From an uncultured Pseudomonadales bacterium (GTDB taxonomy: Bacteria > Pseudomonadota > Gammaproteobacteria > Pseudomonadales > Azotimanducaceae), in NCBI GenBank assembly GCA_951813515.1, contig OX638346.1, positions 4,147,617-4,211,616 on the forward strand: a DNA stretch of 64,000 nucleotides, written 5' to 3'. The notes beneath the pieces were generated by a model, which was not told the DNA's origin, ran no database searches, and worked only from the letters and a program-made list of their open reading frames with translations. Positions 21,980 through 31,726 of the stretch are shown piece after piece (positions within the stretch are counted from its first letter, which is position 1; each line of letters begins with the position of its first letter). Position numbers and translations under genes: made by a program.

Positions 21980-23173
21980 TCAGCCGCCCGTCCACACGGG
22001 ACTCCATCCCCCTTTCACCGCGAACTCCTCGGCGAGAGCGACTCCCGGGACTGCGACCAGCAACTCATCCAGGAACAACAGCGGCCACAGATCTCTTTGC
22101 CAGGGGGGAATCCGGTGCTCCTGGAAGAGCGCCTTCAAGCGCTTCGAGACGCCGCGTCCCACGGGCACCAGGCGTTCGCTGCCGCTACGGTAACGGACCG
22201 TCAACTCCAGTCCGTCAGCGAGCCCCGCATTCACCCGCCGCCAATCGATCGTGCCATGGGGCAATTGCTCGGTGCGGCCCACCTCAATGCGCCTGTTCTC
22301 GCTTTCGCGAACCTTCGGCATGGGAAGAACGGGGACTCGGTATAGGCGGTCGGCATAGCGCCGCACAGTATCTCCCCCCGGCAACCGGACAACGGGGTTG
22401 GCGTCGGCGACGGCATGCGCCTGGCGGAGCATTTCCGCGATACGCCGGTCCGGCACGCCGAAGCCGAGCCATGCCCGAACGCCGTTCGCCGTAAGGCCAT
22501 CGATCGGCAAGCTCGCGTCCGGACCGGCGAAACGAGCCGGCGCGATGCTGGACAGGATATTGACGGCACGGGGGAAGCGCGCCTCGAGGTTCGGCATGAT
22601 CTCGTGGCGGATGAAGTTGCGGTCGAGCCTCCTGTCCGCGTTGGCCGGGTCTTCCACCCAGGCGAGGTCGTGCGCTTTCGCATAGGCGGCGAGCTGCGAT
22701 CGGCGCAGATGCAGGAATGGCCGCGCCAAGCGACCATCGCCCAGGGGCCGCTCCTTCGGCATGCCCACCGGCGCCCGCCCGGTGAACAGCCGCCACAGGA
22801 CCGTTTCTGCCTGGTCATCGGCATGGTGGCCCAGCAACAGCCGTTCGGACGGTCGGAGCGTCTCTCGCCATGCGCTGTAGCGCGCGCGCCTCGCCTGCGC
22901 CTCAACGTTGCCCGCCTCCACGGTCACGCGCAGCACATCGATGGCGACACCCAGCGTCTCCGCCACACGTTCGCAATGGCGCTGCCAGGCTCGGGCTTCA
23001 GGTTGCAGGCCGTGGTTGACGTGCAGCGCTCGCAGTCGCTCAGGCGGCAAACGCATCGCGGCTGCATGTAACAGCACGGTGGAATCGAGCCCTCCACTGT
23101 ATCCGACGGCGAAGCGCCCCGAATCGGAAATCGACGCAACCGCCCGCTCTACATCCTCAGTCAACCTGCCCAT
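21980..23173 (-). CDS. tilS: tRNA(Ile)-lysidine synthase TilS
   Basis: 397 residues. TilS makes lysidine at C34 of tRNA-Ile(CAU) so that it reads AUA. The PP-loop SGGLDST is at residues 26-32; LGHHADDQAETVLWRL and RNFIRHEIMP, typical of the catalytic domain, follow. The TilS-C domain ends the protein (RLKALFQEHRIPPWQRDLWPLLF). It lies 107 nt downstream of dnaE, where accA usually intervenes. No gene is visible in that gap. Confidence 0.95.
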   Translation of the reverse strand: MGRLTEDVERAVASISDSGRFAVGYSGGLDSTVLLHAAAMRLPPERLRALHVNHGLQPEARAWQRHCERVAETLGVAIDVLRVTVEAGNVEAQARRARYSAWRETLRPSERLLLGHHADDQAETVLWRLFTGRAPVGMPKERPLGDGRLARPFLHLRRSQLAAYAKAHDLAWVEDPANADRRLDRNFIRHEIMPNLEARFPRAVNILSSIAPARFAGPDASLPIDGLTANGVRAWLGFGVPDRRIAEMLRQAHAVADANPVVRLPGGDTVRRYADRLYRVPVLPMPKVRESENRRIEVGRTEQLPHGTIDWRRVNAGLADGLELTVRYRSGSERLVPVGRGVSKRLKALFQEHRIPPWQRDLWPLLFLDELLVAVPGVALAEEFAVKGGWSPVWTGG

Positions 23174-23280
23174 GACTCCAGGTCCGCGCCGTTCGCTCCT
23201 CAGGCGGTCACGCCTACTCCAGGTCGACTTGGACGGGGATGAAATACGGCGCAGGCGAAGGACAGACGGTTTTCATGGCA

Positions 23281-26200
23281 CTAACCCTGGCCGGGATACG
23301 CGAATCCCACCCGTTCCGCGCCGAACGCCGCGCCCAGTTCCTCGATCAGCGCATTGCTTGGCACAACGCGCCACTGCTCTCCGAGATCGACGCGGACACA
23401 CGCCTTGTCGAAGCAATACTCTACGGCGACCGGACAACCGTCTGCCTCCTCGTCGCGCCGATACGATTGCAGCAGATCGCGCAACCGCAACGCGAGCTCC
23501 CCGTTCGCGCCGTTGGCGTCGACGGAAATCTTCAGGCATTCCGCTAACCGTGCCCGCGCTTCTTCGAGAGTTTCCACCGACCTGGCACGAAGTCTCAGCG
23601 AGCCGGCATAGTCGTCGTATTCGACCTCCGCCTCGACAACGAGCACGGCATCGTTGACAAGCTTGTCGCGGGCAGCGTCCAGCGCCTTGTCGGACACCGT
23701 CGCCTCGACCCTGCCGGTGCGATCGTCGAGCACCACGAACGCCATGGAGTCGCCGCGCCTGCTCCTGCGCGAACGGACCGAAACCACGAGACCGGCGACC
23801 GTCTGCGTGGCTCGTCCCTGGACCAGGGACTCGATGGCGGTCGATCGCAGCGTTGCGATTTCATCGAGGTAGGCATCGATGGGGTGTCCTGTCAAATAGA
23901 GACCCAGACTCTTCTTCTCCGCGGCGAGTCGCTCGCTCCTGCTCCAGGAGGGAGTGTCCACGGGCCCAGCCCGTTGCTCGCCGACGATGTCCCCGAACAT
24001 GTCCCGAATCCCCATGGCGGCATCACGGGCCCCCTGCTCGGCGCGCGCCAGCGCCGTCGGCAACTCCTTCATCAGGCGCGCCCGCAGGTGATCCACGTTC
24101 TCGCGGTCAACGGCGAAACAATCCAGTGCACCAGCGCAAATCAATGGTTCGATGACGTGCTTTGCATTGCGGCCCGCGTCGGATCCCTGGATGCGGGAAC
24201 AGAAGTCGAACAGGTCCTTGAACAGACCATCGGATTGCCGTTGCTCGACAATCGCTGCGACCGCGCCGGCGCCGACACCACGGACCGCGCCCAAACCGTA
24301 GAGAATTCCGCCGCCGATCACAGAAAACCTGAATTGGCTTGTATTGATGTTTGGCGGGAGAAGCGTCAGATCCATGCGTCGCAACTCGTGCACCAGCGCG
24401 ACCATCTTGTCTGCGTCCTGCATGTCCGCCGACAACACGGCCGCCATGAACTCCGCCGGATAGTGGCATTTGAGCCATGCGGTCTGGTAGGTGACGATGC
24501 CGTAGGTCGTCGCGTGTCCCTTCGGAAACGCATAGCCGGAGAACTTCTCCATCTGATCGAATATATGGGCGGCGCGGTTCTCTGGAACGCCCTGCGACAA
24601 GGCGCCCGCCATGAACTTCTCACGCACCTTGACCATCTCTTCAGGCTTCTTCTTGCCCATGGCGGCGCGCAGCACGTCGGCCTCGCCCAGGCTGAATCCC
24701 GCCAGCACGCGGGCGGCGTACATCACCTGCTCCTGGTACAGCAGGACGCCGTACGTCGCCTTCAGACCCTCCTCGAGCTTGGGATCTTCGTATTCGACTG
24801 GTTTGCGGCGATGTTTGCGATCGATGAAGTCATCCGCCGTGCCGGACTGCAGCGGACCGGGCCGGTACAGCGCCACAAGGGGGATCACTTCATCGATGTT
24901 GTCTGGTGCCAGGCGGCGCAGCAGCTCCTTCATGCCCTGGGACTCGAGCTGAAAGATGGCCGTCGTTTCGCCCGTGCGAAGCAGGGCAAAGGTCGCTTCG
25001 TCGTCCAGCGGGATGGCATCGATATCGAGGGATCCAGCGCCCTCCTCCCGGCTGGCGTTCACCGCCTTCACGGCCCAATCGATGATGGTCAAGGTCCGCA
25101 GGCCGAGGAAATCGAATTTTACGAGGCCGGCCCGTTCAACATCGTCCTTGTCGAACTGGGAGATCGTGCCGCCGCTGCGATCGTCCGCATATAGCGGCAC
25201 GAACTCCGTCAGCGGCCCCGGCGCGATGACGACGCCGCCCGCGTGTTTGCCGACATTGCGGACGATGCCTTCGAGCTTGTAGGCCATGTCCACGATCTCC
25301 GCAGCATCCGCGTTCTCGTCTATGAAGCGCTGCAGTTCTTCTTCGCGCGCGACCGCCGTGGCGAGGGTCATGCCCACTTCCGCCGGAATCATCTTCGAAA
25401 GCCTGTCCGCCAGTCCATATGGCTTGCCCTGGGCGCGCGCCACGTCACGCACCACGGCTTTCGCCGCCATCGTGCCGAAGGTGGCAATCTGCCCGACCGC
25501 GTCCGCGCCATATCGCTCGGCGACGTGGCGAATGACCGAATCGCGCCCCTCCATGCAAAAATCGATATCGATGTCCGGCATCGACAGGCGCTCGGGGTTC
25601 AGGAAGCGCTCGAAGATGAGATCGTATTCGAGCGGATCGACATTGGTCACATTGAGAGCGTAGGCGACGAGGGAACCGGATCCGGAGCCCCGGCCCGGAC
25701 CCACCGGAACGCCGTTGCGCCTGGCCCAATTGACGAATTCCGCAACCACCAGGAAGTAGCCGGCAAAACCCGTCTCCTCGATGATGCCGAGTTCGTGGTC
25801 AAGCCGCTCCACGTAGGTCTCGGCCTCGATGCGGGGCGCCGTCCCGACGCGCGCCTGCAGCCTTGCCTTGAGGCCCTCTGTTGCGCTGCGACGAAGAAAC
25901 GCCTCGAGCGACTCGCCATCCGACGTGGGGTAGTTCGGTGGGTGGTATTTTCCGAGCTTCAGGTCCAGGTTGCACCGCTTCGCGATTTCCACGGTGTTTT
26001 CGAGCGCTTCCGGCAGGTCTTCGAAAAGAGCCTGCATCTCCTCTGCGGAACGCAGGTACTGCGCTTCCCTATAGCCGCGTTCGCGCCGGGGGTCGTCCAG
26101 GGTCCGGCCCTGCTGAATGCAAACGCGCGTTTCATGCGCTTCGAAATCGTCCGGTTGGAGAAAGCACACGTCGTTGGTCGCCACGACGGGCAGCGACCGC

Positions 26201-26790
26201 GCGCAGCACAAATCTACCGCCGACCTTACGTAGTCGTCTTCGCCGGGACGTTCGGTGCGCCGCACTTCGATGTAGTAGCGGTCGCCGAACGCTCTCGTCC
26301 AATCGTCCGCCAGGCGTCCCGCCCTCGGCGCGTCGTCGGCAAGCAGCGCCCGCCCGACATCGCCCTGGCAACCGCCCGAGAGCGCGATCAGCCCCTCCGA
26401 CGCGGACAGTATCCATTCGCGTTCGAGCAGGCCGTGTTCGCGCCGGCCGCGCCGGTCTGTTGCTCGCCCGACCCCCGTCTCAACATAGGCTCTCGACACC
26501 AACCGCAGAAGATTGGCATAGCCCGCATTGGACGCGGCGAGCAACACGCAACGGTTCACGTCACCGCCATGGCGATAGTGGAAGTCCGCGCCGACGATAG
26601 GCTTGACCCCCGCAGAGAGGCAGGCGTCGTAGAACTTCACCAGGCCGAAAAGGGCGCACCGGTCAGTCATGGCAACCGCGGGCATCGACATCTGCGCAGT
26701 CCGACGCGCCAGATCGCCGATCCGCACGAGGCTATCGGAGATCGAATACTCGGTGTGCACCAGAAGGTGTACGAAACCTGTCGCTGTCAC
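23281..26790 (-). CDS. dnaE: DNA polymerase III alpha subunit
   Basis: 1169 residues, the usual length for DnaE1. This is the replicative polymerase. The PHP domain is N-terminal ([13 protein letters not shown]). The polymerase acidic residues are in [14 protein letters not shown] and [13 protein letters not shown], with [16 protein letters not shown] before them. A helix-hairpin-helix region, an OB fold and the C-terminal tau-binding part follow. The start is GTG 26790, whose GTGA overlaps the rnhB stop. The gene order lpxB-rnhB-dnaE is standard. Confidence 0.97.
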   Translation of the reverse strand: MTATGFVHLLVHTEYSISDSLVRIGDLARRTAQMSMPAVAMTDRCALFGLVKFYDACLSAGVKPIVGADFHYRHGGDVNRCVLLAASNAGYANLLRLVSRAYVETGVGRATDRRGRREHGLLEREWILSASEGLIALSGGCQGDVGRALLADDAPRAGRLADDWTRAFGDRYYIEVRRTERPGEDDYVRSAVDLCCARSLPVVATNDVCFLQPDDFEAHETRVCIQQGRTLDDPRRERGYREAQYLRSAEEMQALFEDLPEALENTVEIAKRCNLDLKLGKYHPPNYPTSDGESLEAFLRRSATEGLKARLQARVGTAPRIEAETYVERLDHELGIIEETGFAGYFLVVAEFVNWARRNGVPVGPGRGSGSGSLVAYALNVTNVDPLEYDLIFERFLNPERLSMPDIDIDFCMEGRDSVIRHVAERYGADAVGQIATFGTMAAKAVVRDVARAQGKPYGLADRLSKMIPAEVGMTLATAVAREEELQRFIDENADAAEIVDMAYKLEGIVRNVGKHAGGVVIAPGPLTEFVPLYADDRSGGTISQFDKDDVERAGLVKFDFLGLRTLTIIDWAVKAVNASREEGAGSLDIDAIPLDDEATFALLRTGETTAIFQLESQGMKELLRRLAPDNIDEVIPLVALYRPGPLQSGTADDFIDRKHRRKPVEYEDPKLEEGLKATYGVLLYQEQVMYAARVLAGFSLGEADVLRAAMGKKKPEEMVKVREKFMAGALSQGVPENRAAHIFDQMEKFSGYAFPKGHATTYGIVTYQTAWLKCHYPAEFMAAVLSADMQDADKMVALVHELRRMDLTLLPPNINTSQFRFSVIGGGILYGLGAVRGVGAGAVAAIVEQRQSDGLFKDLFDFCSRIQGSDAGRNAKHVIEPLICAGALDCFAVDRENVDHLRARLMKELPTALARAEQGARDAAMGIRDMFGDIVGEQRAGPVDTPSWSRSERLAAEKKSLGLYLTGHPIDAYLDEIATLRSTAIESLVQGRATQTVAGLVVSVRSRRSRRGDSMAFVVLDDRTGRVEATVSDKALDAARDKLVNDAVLVVEAEVEYDDYAGSLRLRARSVETLEEARARLAECLKISVDANGANGELALRLRDLLQSYRRDEEADGCPVAVEYCFDKACVRVDLGEQWRVVPSNALIEELGAAFGAERVGFAYPGQG

Positions 26791-27410
26791 AGTAACTCCA
26801 CTTGACCCCTCGCCGCATACGCCGCCGATACGGGCGCGAAACTCCGCCGATGGATGCGCGAGGGACCATACCGATGCAGGGCCTTCAGGTGCTCTGCCGT
26901 GGCGTAGCCCTTGTGCCGCTCGAAACCGTATTCAGGGTGGACAGCAGCGAGGCTCACCATGTCAGCGTCCCGCGCGACCTTCGCAAGGATGGATGCCGCA
27001 CTGATGGCCGGCACGGTGGCATCCCCGCCGATAATCGTCACCACCGAGCAAGGCAGCAGCGGCCTGGCGTTGCCATCGACTAAAGCCACGTCGAGCGGGG
27101 TCGAAAGCCGGGAGACGGCGCGCCGCATTGCCAACAGCGCGGCCTGCAGGATATTCAGTCGATCGATCTCCTCCACCTCGGCCCGGCCAACGCCCCAATC
27201 CAGCGCCTCGTCCCGGATCCGCTCCGCCAGGGTGTCCCGTCGCTTCGGGGACAGCCGCTTGGAGTCGGCAAGACCCCTGATCTGCCGCGACGGATCCAGG
27301 ATCACCGCTGCGGCCAGGACCGGACCCGCAAGCGGTCCGCGCCCAGCCTCGTCGACCCCCGCCACGCGCGCGGCGTCATCCCGAAACGGTCCGAACAAAT
27401 CCAGGGTCAT
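26787..27410 (-). CDS. rnhB: Ribonuclease HII
   Basis: 207 residues. RNase HII removes ribonucleotides misincorporated into DNA. The motif [14 protein letters not shown] places the catalytic D20-E21; further acidic ligands sit in [12 protein letters not shown] and [11 protein letters not shown]. It overlaps lpxB upstream and dnaE downstream by 4 bp each, so all three are translationally coupled. Confidence 0.97.
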   Translation of the reverse strand: MTLDLFGPFRDDAARVAGVDEAGRGPLAGPVLAAAVILDPSRQIRGLADSKRLSPKRRDTLAERIRDEALDWGVGRAEVEEIDRLNILQAALLAMRRAVSRLSTPLDVALVDGNARPLLPCSVVTIIGGDATVPAISAASILAKVARDADMVSLAAVHPEYGFERHKGYATAEHLKALHRYGPSRIHRRSFAPVSAAYAARGQVELL

Positions 27411-28561
27411 GGGTCCGCAACCAGGGAAAGCACTGTCTCCGCCGCGCGTTCCGATGCACCGCGCCGCAATGTCGCGTGTTGTCGGTCGAACTCGTCAAAG
27501 TAACCGGGTTCCGTGCGCGAGCGCCGCATTTCGGCAAGCAAGGCATGCGCCAGACCCTCCGGCTCGGCTGCGTCCTGCAGCAGTTCCGGCACAAGCCGGC
27601 GTCCGCTCAGGATATTTGGCAGAGCCACGAACTCCGAAGACTTGAGCGCATTCACGATGCGATAGGTCAAGGGCCCGAGGCGATACGTCACCACCATGGG
27701 ACGGCGCAGCAGCATGGCTTCCAGCGTTCCGGTGCCGGACTTCACCAAGACCCCATCCGCCGCCGTCATCGCCTCGACGGAGTTTCCCGCAGTCAGTCGA
27801 ACATCGAGCTGGTCGAATCGTCCGCAAACCATCTCGCTCAGCATGTCGTGAATTCGCAAATCCGCACAGGGAACGATAAAGGCGCACTCCCCGAGTTCGG
27901 ACTGCAGGCGCACCGCTGCTGCAAGGAATATCTCACCGAGCGCATCGATTTCCGACAATCGGCTACCGGGCATCAGCGCGATCACCATGGCATCTTCGTC
28001 GAGTTCCAAACGCTCCCGCGCAACCATTCTAGCCGCCTGCGAGCCCGACTCCGGTCCTATCTCGTCCGCCAGCGGATGCCCCACGAAGACGGCGCGAACG
28101 CCGTGATCCCGATACAGCGCGGGTTCGAACGGAAACAGCGCCATCACGACATCCGCGGCGCGACCTATGCGCTTCACCCGACCCCGGCGCCACGCGTAGA
28201 CGGACGGGCTCACGTAGTGCGCCGTCGGGATGCCCCGCCGCTTCGCCAACCGCTCGGCCAACAGGTTGAAGACATTGAAATCCACGCCGACGACCACATC
28301 CACTCCCGTCCGCGAGAAGTGGCGCACCAGGTCCAGCAGCAGGCGGAGGAGGTCCGGCAAGCGTTTCAGCGGATCGATAAAGCCGTTGACGGCGAGCCTT
28401 GAGAGGCAAGCGCGGGATTGCAAGCCTTGCGCCAGCATCTGATCTCCGCCGATCCCGGTGAATTCAACGCTCTCGACACGGCGCTCGATGGCCCTCATCA
28501 ACCGGGCACCGAGGATGTCTCCCGATGTTTCGCCCGCGACGATGCCAACTCTCAGGGCCAC
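27407..28561 (-). CDS. lpxB: Lipid-A-disaccharide synthase
   Basis: 384 residues from GTG 28561 (E. coli LpxB has 382). LpxB joins UDP-diacylglucosamine and lipid X at the inner membrane. Signatures: [56 protein letters not shown]-type MPGSRLSEI and [17 protein letters not shown]. The GTG is chosen because homology begins with [11 protein letters not shown]. The open frame continues upstream through a repeat element whose own small frame ends one base before this GTG. Confidence 0.96.
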   Translation of the reverse strand: MALRVGIVAGETSGDILGARLMRAIERRVESVEFTGIGGDQMLAQGLQSRACLSRLAVNGFIDPLKRLPDLLRLLLDLVRHFSRTGVDVVVGVDFNVFNLLAERLAKRRGIPTAHYVSPSVYAWRRGRVKRIGRAADVVMALFPFEPALYRDHGVRAVFVGHPLADEIGPESGSQAARMVARERLELDEDAMVIALMPGSRLSEIDALGEIFLAAAVRLQSELGECAFIVPCADLRIHDMLSEMVCGRFDQLDVRLTAGNSVEAMTAADGVLVKSGTGTLEAMLLRRPMVVTYRLGPLTYRIVNALKSSEFVALPNILSGRRLVPELLQDAAEPEGLAHALLAEMRRSRTEPGYFDEFDRQHATLRRGASERAAETVLSLVADP

Positions 28562-28562
28562 G

Positions 28563-28796
28563 TCAGGCGGCCATCGGATCGAAGCGAGCGGGGCCGGGCC
28601 AGGAGCCCTCAGCCGGGGAGCGCGAGGGGGTACCCCTCGCATGCAAAAAGCGGTGCCGAAGGCGACGGCTGTGGGGTACTTCCATGGAACAAACGCTCCC
28701 GGGAGCGCCAGCGACCTGGAGCGGTTGTTGCATGGTCGACGAGCGGGGCCGGGCCACAGGCGGTGCCGACAGGCGACGGCTGTGGGGTACGTTCAA
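28563..28796 (-). repeat. Family B repeat between lpxA and lpxB (one full unit and one interrupted unit)
   Basis: Read on the minus strand, the element starts immediately at the lpxA stop with ACGTACCCCACAGCCGTCGC, runs through GCCTGTGGCCCGGCCCCGCTCG and GGTCGCTGGCGCTCCCGG, then restarts with ATGGAAGTACCCCACAGCC. The second unit is broken by an insert carrying the palindrome GCGAGGGGTACCCCCTCGC and resumes with CCCGGCCCCGCTCG. The same unit occurs twice at 46905-47124. Both locations have the same orientation relative to the operon. Confidence 0.8.
28563..28796 (-). CDS. Repeat-derived 77-codon reading frame coupled to lpxA and lpxB
   Basis: The TTG at 28796 overlaps the lpxA stop as TTGA. 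The frame runs through both family B units and stops with TGA at 28563-28565, one base before the lpxB GTG. The product would be basic and low in complexity ([13 protein letters not shown], then MEVPHSRRLRHRF) with no known domain. It may be a non-functional peptide whose translation simply carries ribosomes from lpxA to lpxB, or it may not be made at all. The geometry is observed; expression is inference. Confidence 0.35.
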   Translation of the reverse strand: MNVPHSRRLSAPPVARPRSSTMQQPLQVAGAPGSVCSMEVPHSRRLRHRFLHARGTPSRSPAEGSWPGPARFDPMAA

Positions 28797-29587
28797 GTTG
28801 CCGGCGAGCCGCGTCGCGGTCGAATGATGCCGTGTTCCGAAGACCGTATCGCGTCCACGAACATCCTCACTTCGGGATGACGGTTCGCCTCCTCATCAAG
28901 CGCATCGCAGGCTTCTTTCGCCGTCAACCCGGCGCGATAGACAGTCTTGTAGGCGCGGTCAAGCGCGACCGACACGGCTTTCGGGACAGCGCGCCTGCGC
29001 ATCCCCTCTACATTCAGTCCCACCGCACCCGCCGGATTGCCCTCGGCGGTCACGTACGCGGGAACATCCTTGCGAACGTATGCGAATGCAGCGACATGGG
29101 TGAAGGCACCGACCGTGCGAAATTGCAGTACGCCGGCATAGCCGCCGATATTGGCATGATCGCCAACGGATACGTGTCCCGCCAGGGAGGCGTTGTTGGC
29201 CATGATGACATCATCGCCCACTACGCAGTCATGGCCGATGTGCACGTAGGCCATGAAGAGATTGTTGCTGCCGATCACAGTGGCGCCTCGGTCCTGCAAC
29301 ATGCCGCGATGGATCGTTACCCCTTCCCGAATAACGTTGTCGTCGCCCATGATCAGAGTTGTCGGTTCACCCCTGTACGCCAGCGCCGGCGTATCTTCAC
29401 CCACGGTCGCGAACTGAAACACGTGGTTGCGCCTGCCAAGGATGGTCGGACCCTTGATGATTGCGTGTGGTTCGATGCGACAGCCGTCCCCGATCGTCAC
29501 ATCCGGTCCGATCATGGTCCAGGGACCCACCTCCACATCGGCGCCGATGACCGCGCTCGGATCGATGATGGCTCGGGGATCGATCAA
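28793..29587 (-). CDS. lpxA: UDP-N-acetylglucosamine acyltransferase
   Basis: 264 residues from TTG 29587 (E. coli has 262). LpxA is the first lipid A enzyme; it moves a hydroxyacyl chain from ACP to UDP-GlcNAc. Hexapeptide repeats form a left-handed beta helix. VTIHRGM and the catalytic His near residue 119 (HIGHDCVVG) are present, then [19 protein letters not shown]. The TTG start is taken because [15 protein letters not shown] aligns with the family start and overlaps the fabZ stop as TTGA. The longer ATG frame would lie inside fabZ. Confidence 0.96.
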   Translation of the reverse strand: MIDPRAIIDPSAVIGADVEVGPWTMIGPDVTIGDGCRIEPHAIIKGPTILGRRNHVFQFATVGEDTPALAYRGEPTTLIMGDDNVIREGVTIHRGMLQDRGATVIGSNNLFMAYVHIGHDCVVGDDVIMANNASLAGHVSVGDHANIGGYAGVLQFRTVGAFTHVAAFAYVRKDVPAYVTAEGNPAGAVGLNVEGMRRRAVPKAVSVALDRAYKTVYRAGLTAKEACDALDEEANRHPEVRMFVDAIRSSEHGIIRPRRGSPAT

Positions 29588-30027
29588 TCTTCCGCTCTCT
29601 GCCGCGCGCACAGCACTTCGGAAGCGCACACAAGATTGCCTTCAACAAACGCCTTGCAATCGAACTTCATCATGAAGCGATGCTGGTTGACGATCGTCGC
29701 TTCCATGTCGAGCCGGTCGCCGGGCCGCACAGGCCGCTTGAACCGCGTCTTGTCGGAACCGACCAGGTAGTAGACATAGCCTTCGGCAGGTTTCTGTCCG
29801 TGCGTCTTGAATGCCAGAATGCCTGAGAGCTGCGCCATCGCCTCGACCAGCAGGACGCCGGGCATGATGGGATGTCCCGGGAAATGACCTGCGAAGAAGG
29901 GCTCGTTGACCGAGACGTTCTTGAATCCCTTGATCGACTCGCCCGGCTCGATCGCGGTCACGCGGTCCACCAGCAGAAACGGAAACCGGTGCGGGAGATA
30001 GTCCATGATCTCGCGCGTGTTCATCAT
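29584..30027 (-). CDS. fabZ: 3-hydroxyacyl-ACP dehydratase FabZ
   Basis: 147 residues. FabZ dehydrates beta-hydroxyacyl-ACP in fatty acid elongation and competes with LpxA/LpxD for the same substrates. The catalytic His48 and Glu62 lie in [22 protein letters not shown]. Start ATG 30027 overlaps the lpxD stop by 4 bp; the open frame upstream (to 30123) is inside lpxD. Confidence 0.97.
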   Translation of the reverse strand: MMNTREIMDYLPHRFPFLLVDRVTAIEPGESIKGFKNVSVNEPFFAGHFPGHPIMPGVLLVEAMAQLSGILAFKTHGQKPAEGYVYYLVGSDKTRFKRPVRPGDRLDMEATIVNQHRFMMKFDCKAFVEGNLVCASEVLCARQRAED

Positions 30028-31079
30028 CGTCTTCCGCTCTTTGTTTCCAGTTTCTTTTCCAGCCTGGCCAAGCGCTTGGCAATTCCGTCGAGCTGCGCGA
30101 AACGCAGTGCGTTGCGCTTCCACCGACGGTTCGTATTATGCGGCACGCCACCGGAATAGATACCCGGTTCCCTGATCGAACCGGTGACATGCGTCATCGC
30201 GCTCACAACGACGCCGTCGGCGAACTCGACCGGGCCGTCGCCCGCCACGCCGACGCCACCCCCCAGAATGCAGTGGCGACCGATACGCGTGCTCCCGGCC
30301 AATCCGACGCAGCCGCAAAGGACCGTGTGGGCGCCGATGCGGCAGTTGTGCCCGACCTGCACCTGGTTGTCGATCTTTACCCCGTCCCCGATCACCGTGT
30401 CGTCAATGGCACCCCGGTCGACCGTCGTGCAGGCTCCGATGCGGACATCATCGCCAATCCTGACACCGCCCAACTGCGCGATCATCTGCAATCGGCCGGT
30501 GTCGTCAGGAGCGAAACCGAAGCCGTCCGCACCGATGACAGCGCCTGAATGGATGACGCAACGGCAGCCGATTCTCAATCCGTGACAGAGCGTGGCGTTG
30601 GGCATGACCACGGTGTCCTCGCCAATGATCGTGCCAGCGCCCACGAATGCGCCAGCACCGATCTCCACCCGATCGCCCAATACGACATCCGCCATGACCA
30701 CCGCTGCCGATGCGATCGCGACCCCTTCGCCAATACTTGCTGTCGGGGCGACCGTGGCGGATGCATGGATACCCGGAGTCGCTTCGGGTCTCGCGTCGAA
30801 CATCTCCGACGCCACGGCGAAGGCGTGATAGGGATTGTCGGTCACCAAGGCATTCGTTGGACAGGCAGCCACGTCCTTCTCGCCAAGGATGACGGCAGTA
30901 GCCGTGGTGTCGGCAAGGAATCGCCCGTAGGCCGGATTCGAAAAATGCGTCAGTTCGCCGCTTCCGGCGTTCTCAAGCGATCCCAGGCGGCTTACCCTCG
31001 CGCCGCCATCGCCGCAGACGACAGCACCGATGCGTTCGGCGATTTCCGCTAGCGTGAATTCCTTGAGGCCGGCGGCCAC
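30024..31079 (-). CDS. lpxD: UDP-3-O-acylglucosamine N-acyltransferase
   Basis: 351 residues. LpxD adds the second hydroxyacyl chain in lipid A synthesis. The N-terminal uridine-binding domain ([16 protein letters not shown]) is followed by a hexapeptide beta helix and the catalytic His region [17 protein letters not shown]. The C-terminal helix is basic. It lies 9 nt after skp and overlaps fabZ by 4 bp. Confidence 0.97.
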   Translation of the reverse strand: MAAGLKEFTLAEIAERIGAVVCGDGGARVSRLGSLENAGSGELTHFSNPAYGRFLADTTATAVILGEKDVAACPTNALVTDNPYHAFAVASEMFDARPEATPGIHASATVAPTASIGEGVAIASAAVVMADVVLGDRVEIGAGAFVGAGTIIGEDTVVMPNATLCHGLRIGCRCVIHSGAVIGADGFGFAPDDTGRLQMIAQLGGVRIGDDVRIGACTTVDRGAIDDTVIGDGVKIDNQVQVGHNCRIGAHTVLCGCVGLAGSTRIGRHCILGGGVGVAGDGPVEFADGVVVSAMTHVTGSIREPGIYSGGVPHNTNRRWKRNALRFAQLDGIAKRLARLEKKLETKSGRR

Positions 31080-31088
31080 GGACCGCGG

Positions 31089-31610
31089 TTACTGCTTCTC
31101 GTTGAGCTTTTCGGTGACCTTGCGCGTGACATCGTGTTTGGAGTTCACGTACAACAGTCCCGCTCGGGGAAGCACGACGTCGTATCCCTCGATCTCGATC
31201 AGGTCGGTCAGCACCGCATCGAGCTTCGGCCCCATCTGGCGAAAGATCTCCTGCTGGCGATCCTGCAGTTCCTTTCGGAACTTGTTGACACCGAATTCGT
31301 AGTCGAGCTGTTTGTCCTCGATGTCCTTCTGCAGACTGCGCTTCTCGGCATCGCCCAGGATCTCGGCATCGTTCTGCAACCGTTCCTGCACGGCCTGGAT
31401 ATCTTCCGCGAGCTTTTGCAGCGCGTCCTGATCCTCCTTCAGGTCCTGCTCCACCTGGGCCGCCAGGGACTTGGCCTCTTCGCTGTCGCCAATTGCGCGC
31501 TGCACGTCAAGCACGGCGAACTTGTACTCCGCCGCGACGCCGACGGCTGCAAAACAAAAAAACGCGAGCAACGTCGCCGAGAGCCTCTTGACCACACCCA
31601 TTCTCCTCAT
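31089..31610 (-). CDS. skp: Periplasmic chaperone Skp/OmpH
   Basis: 173 residues. The signal peptide (VVKRLSATLLAFFCFAAVGVAA) is followed by FAVLDVQRAIGDSEEAK and long charged helices of about 80 residues that form the tentacle arms. The end domain has EGYDVVLPRAGLLYVNSKHDVT, typical of the family. It carries unfolded outer-membrane proteins to BamA, encoded just upstream. The 116-nt gap to bamA holds no gene. Confidence 0.92.
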   Translation of the reverse strand: MRRMGVVKRLSATLLAFFCFAAVGVAAEYKFAVLDVQRAIGDSEEAKSLAAQVEQDLKEDQDALQKLAEDIQAVQERLQNDAEILGDAEKRSLQKDIEDKQLDYEFGVNKFRKELQDRQQEIFRQMGPKLDAVLTDLIEIEGYDVVLPRAGLLYVNSKHDVTRKVTEKLNEKQ

Positions 31611-31726
31611 CGTTAAACTCTAGCCCCGCCGGCGATGCTGTCGATAATCCCCGCGATTGTAAGTGGATGCTGTCCGATTATCACGCGCGGATTCGTTCTG
31701 GCCGACGGGGAACGACCGTCCGCGCG

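Noticed and set aside
25243-26805. 520-codon open frame antisense to dnaE
   Set aside because: Same reason; dnaE on the other strand is complete and well conserved.
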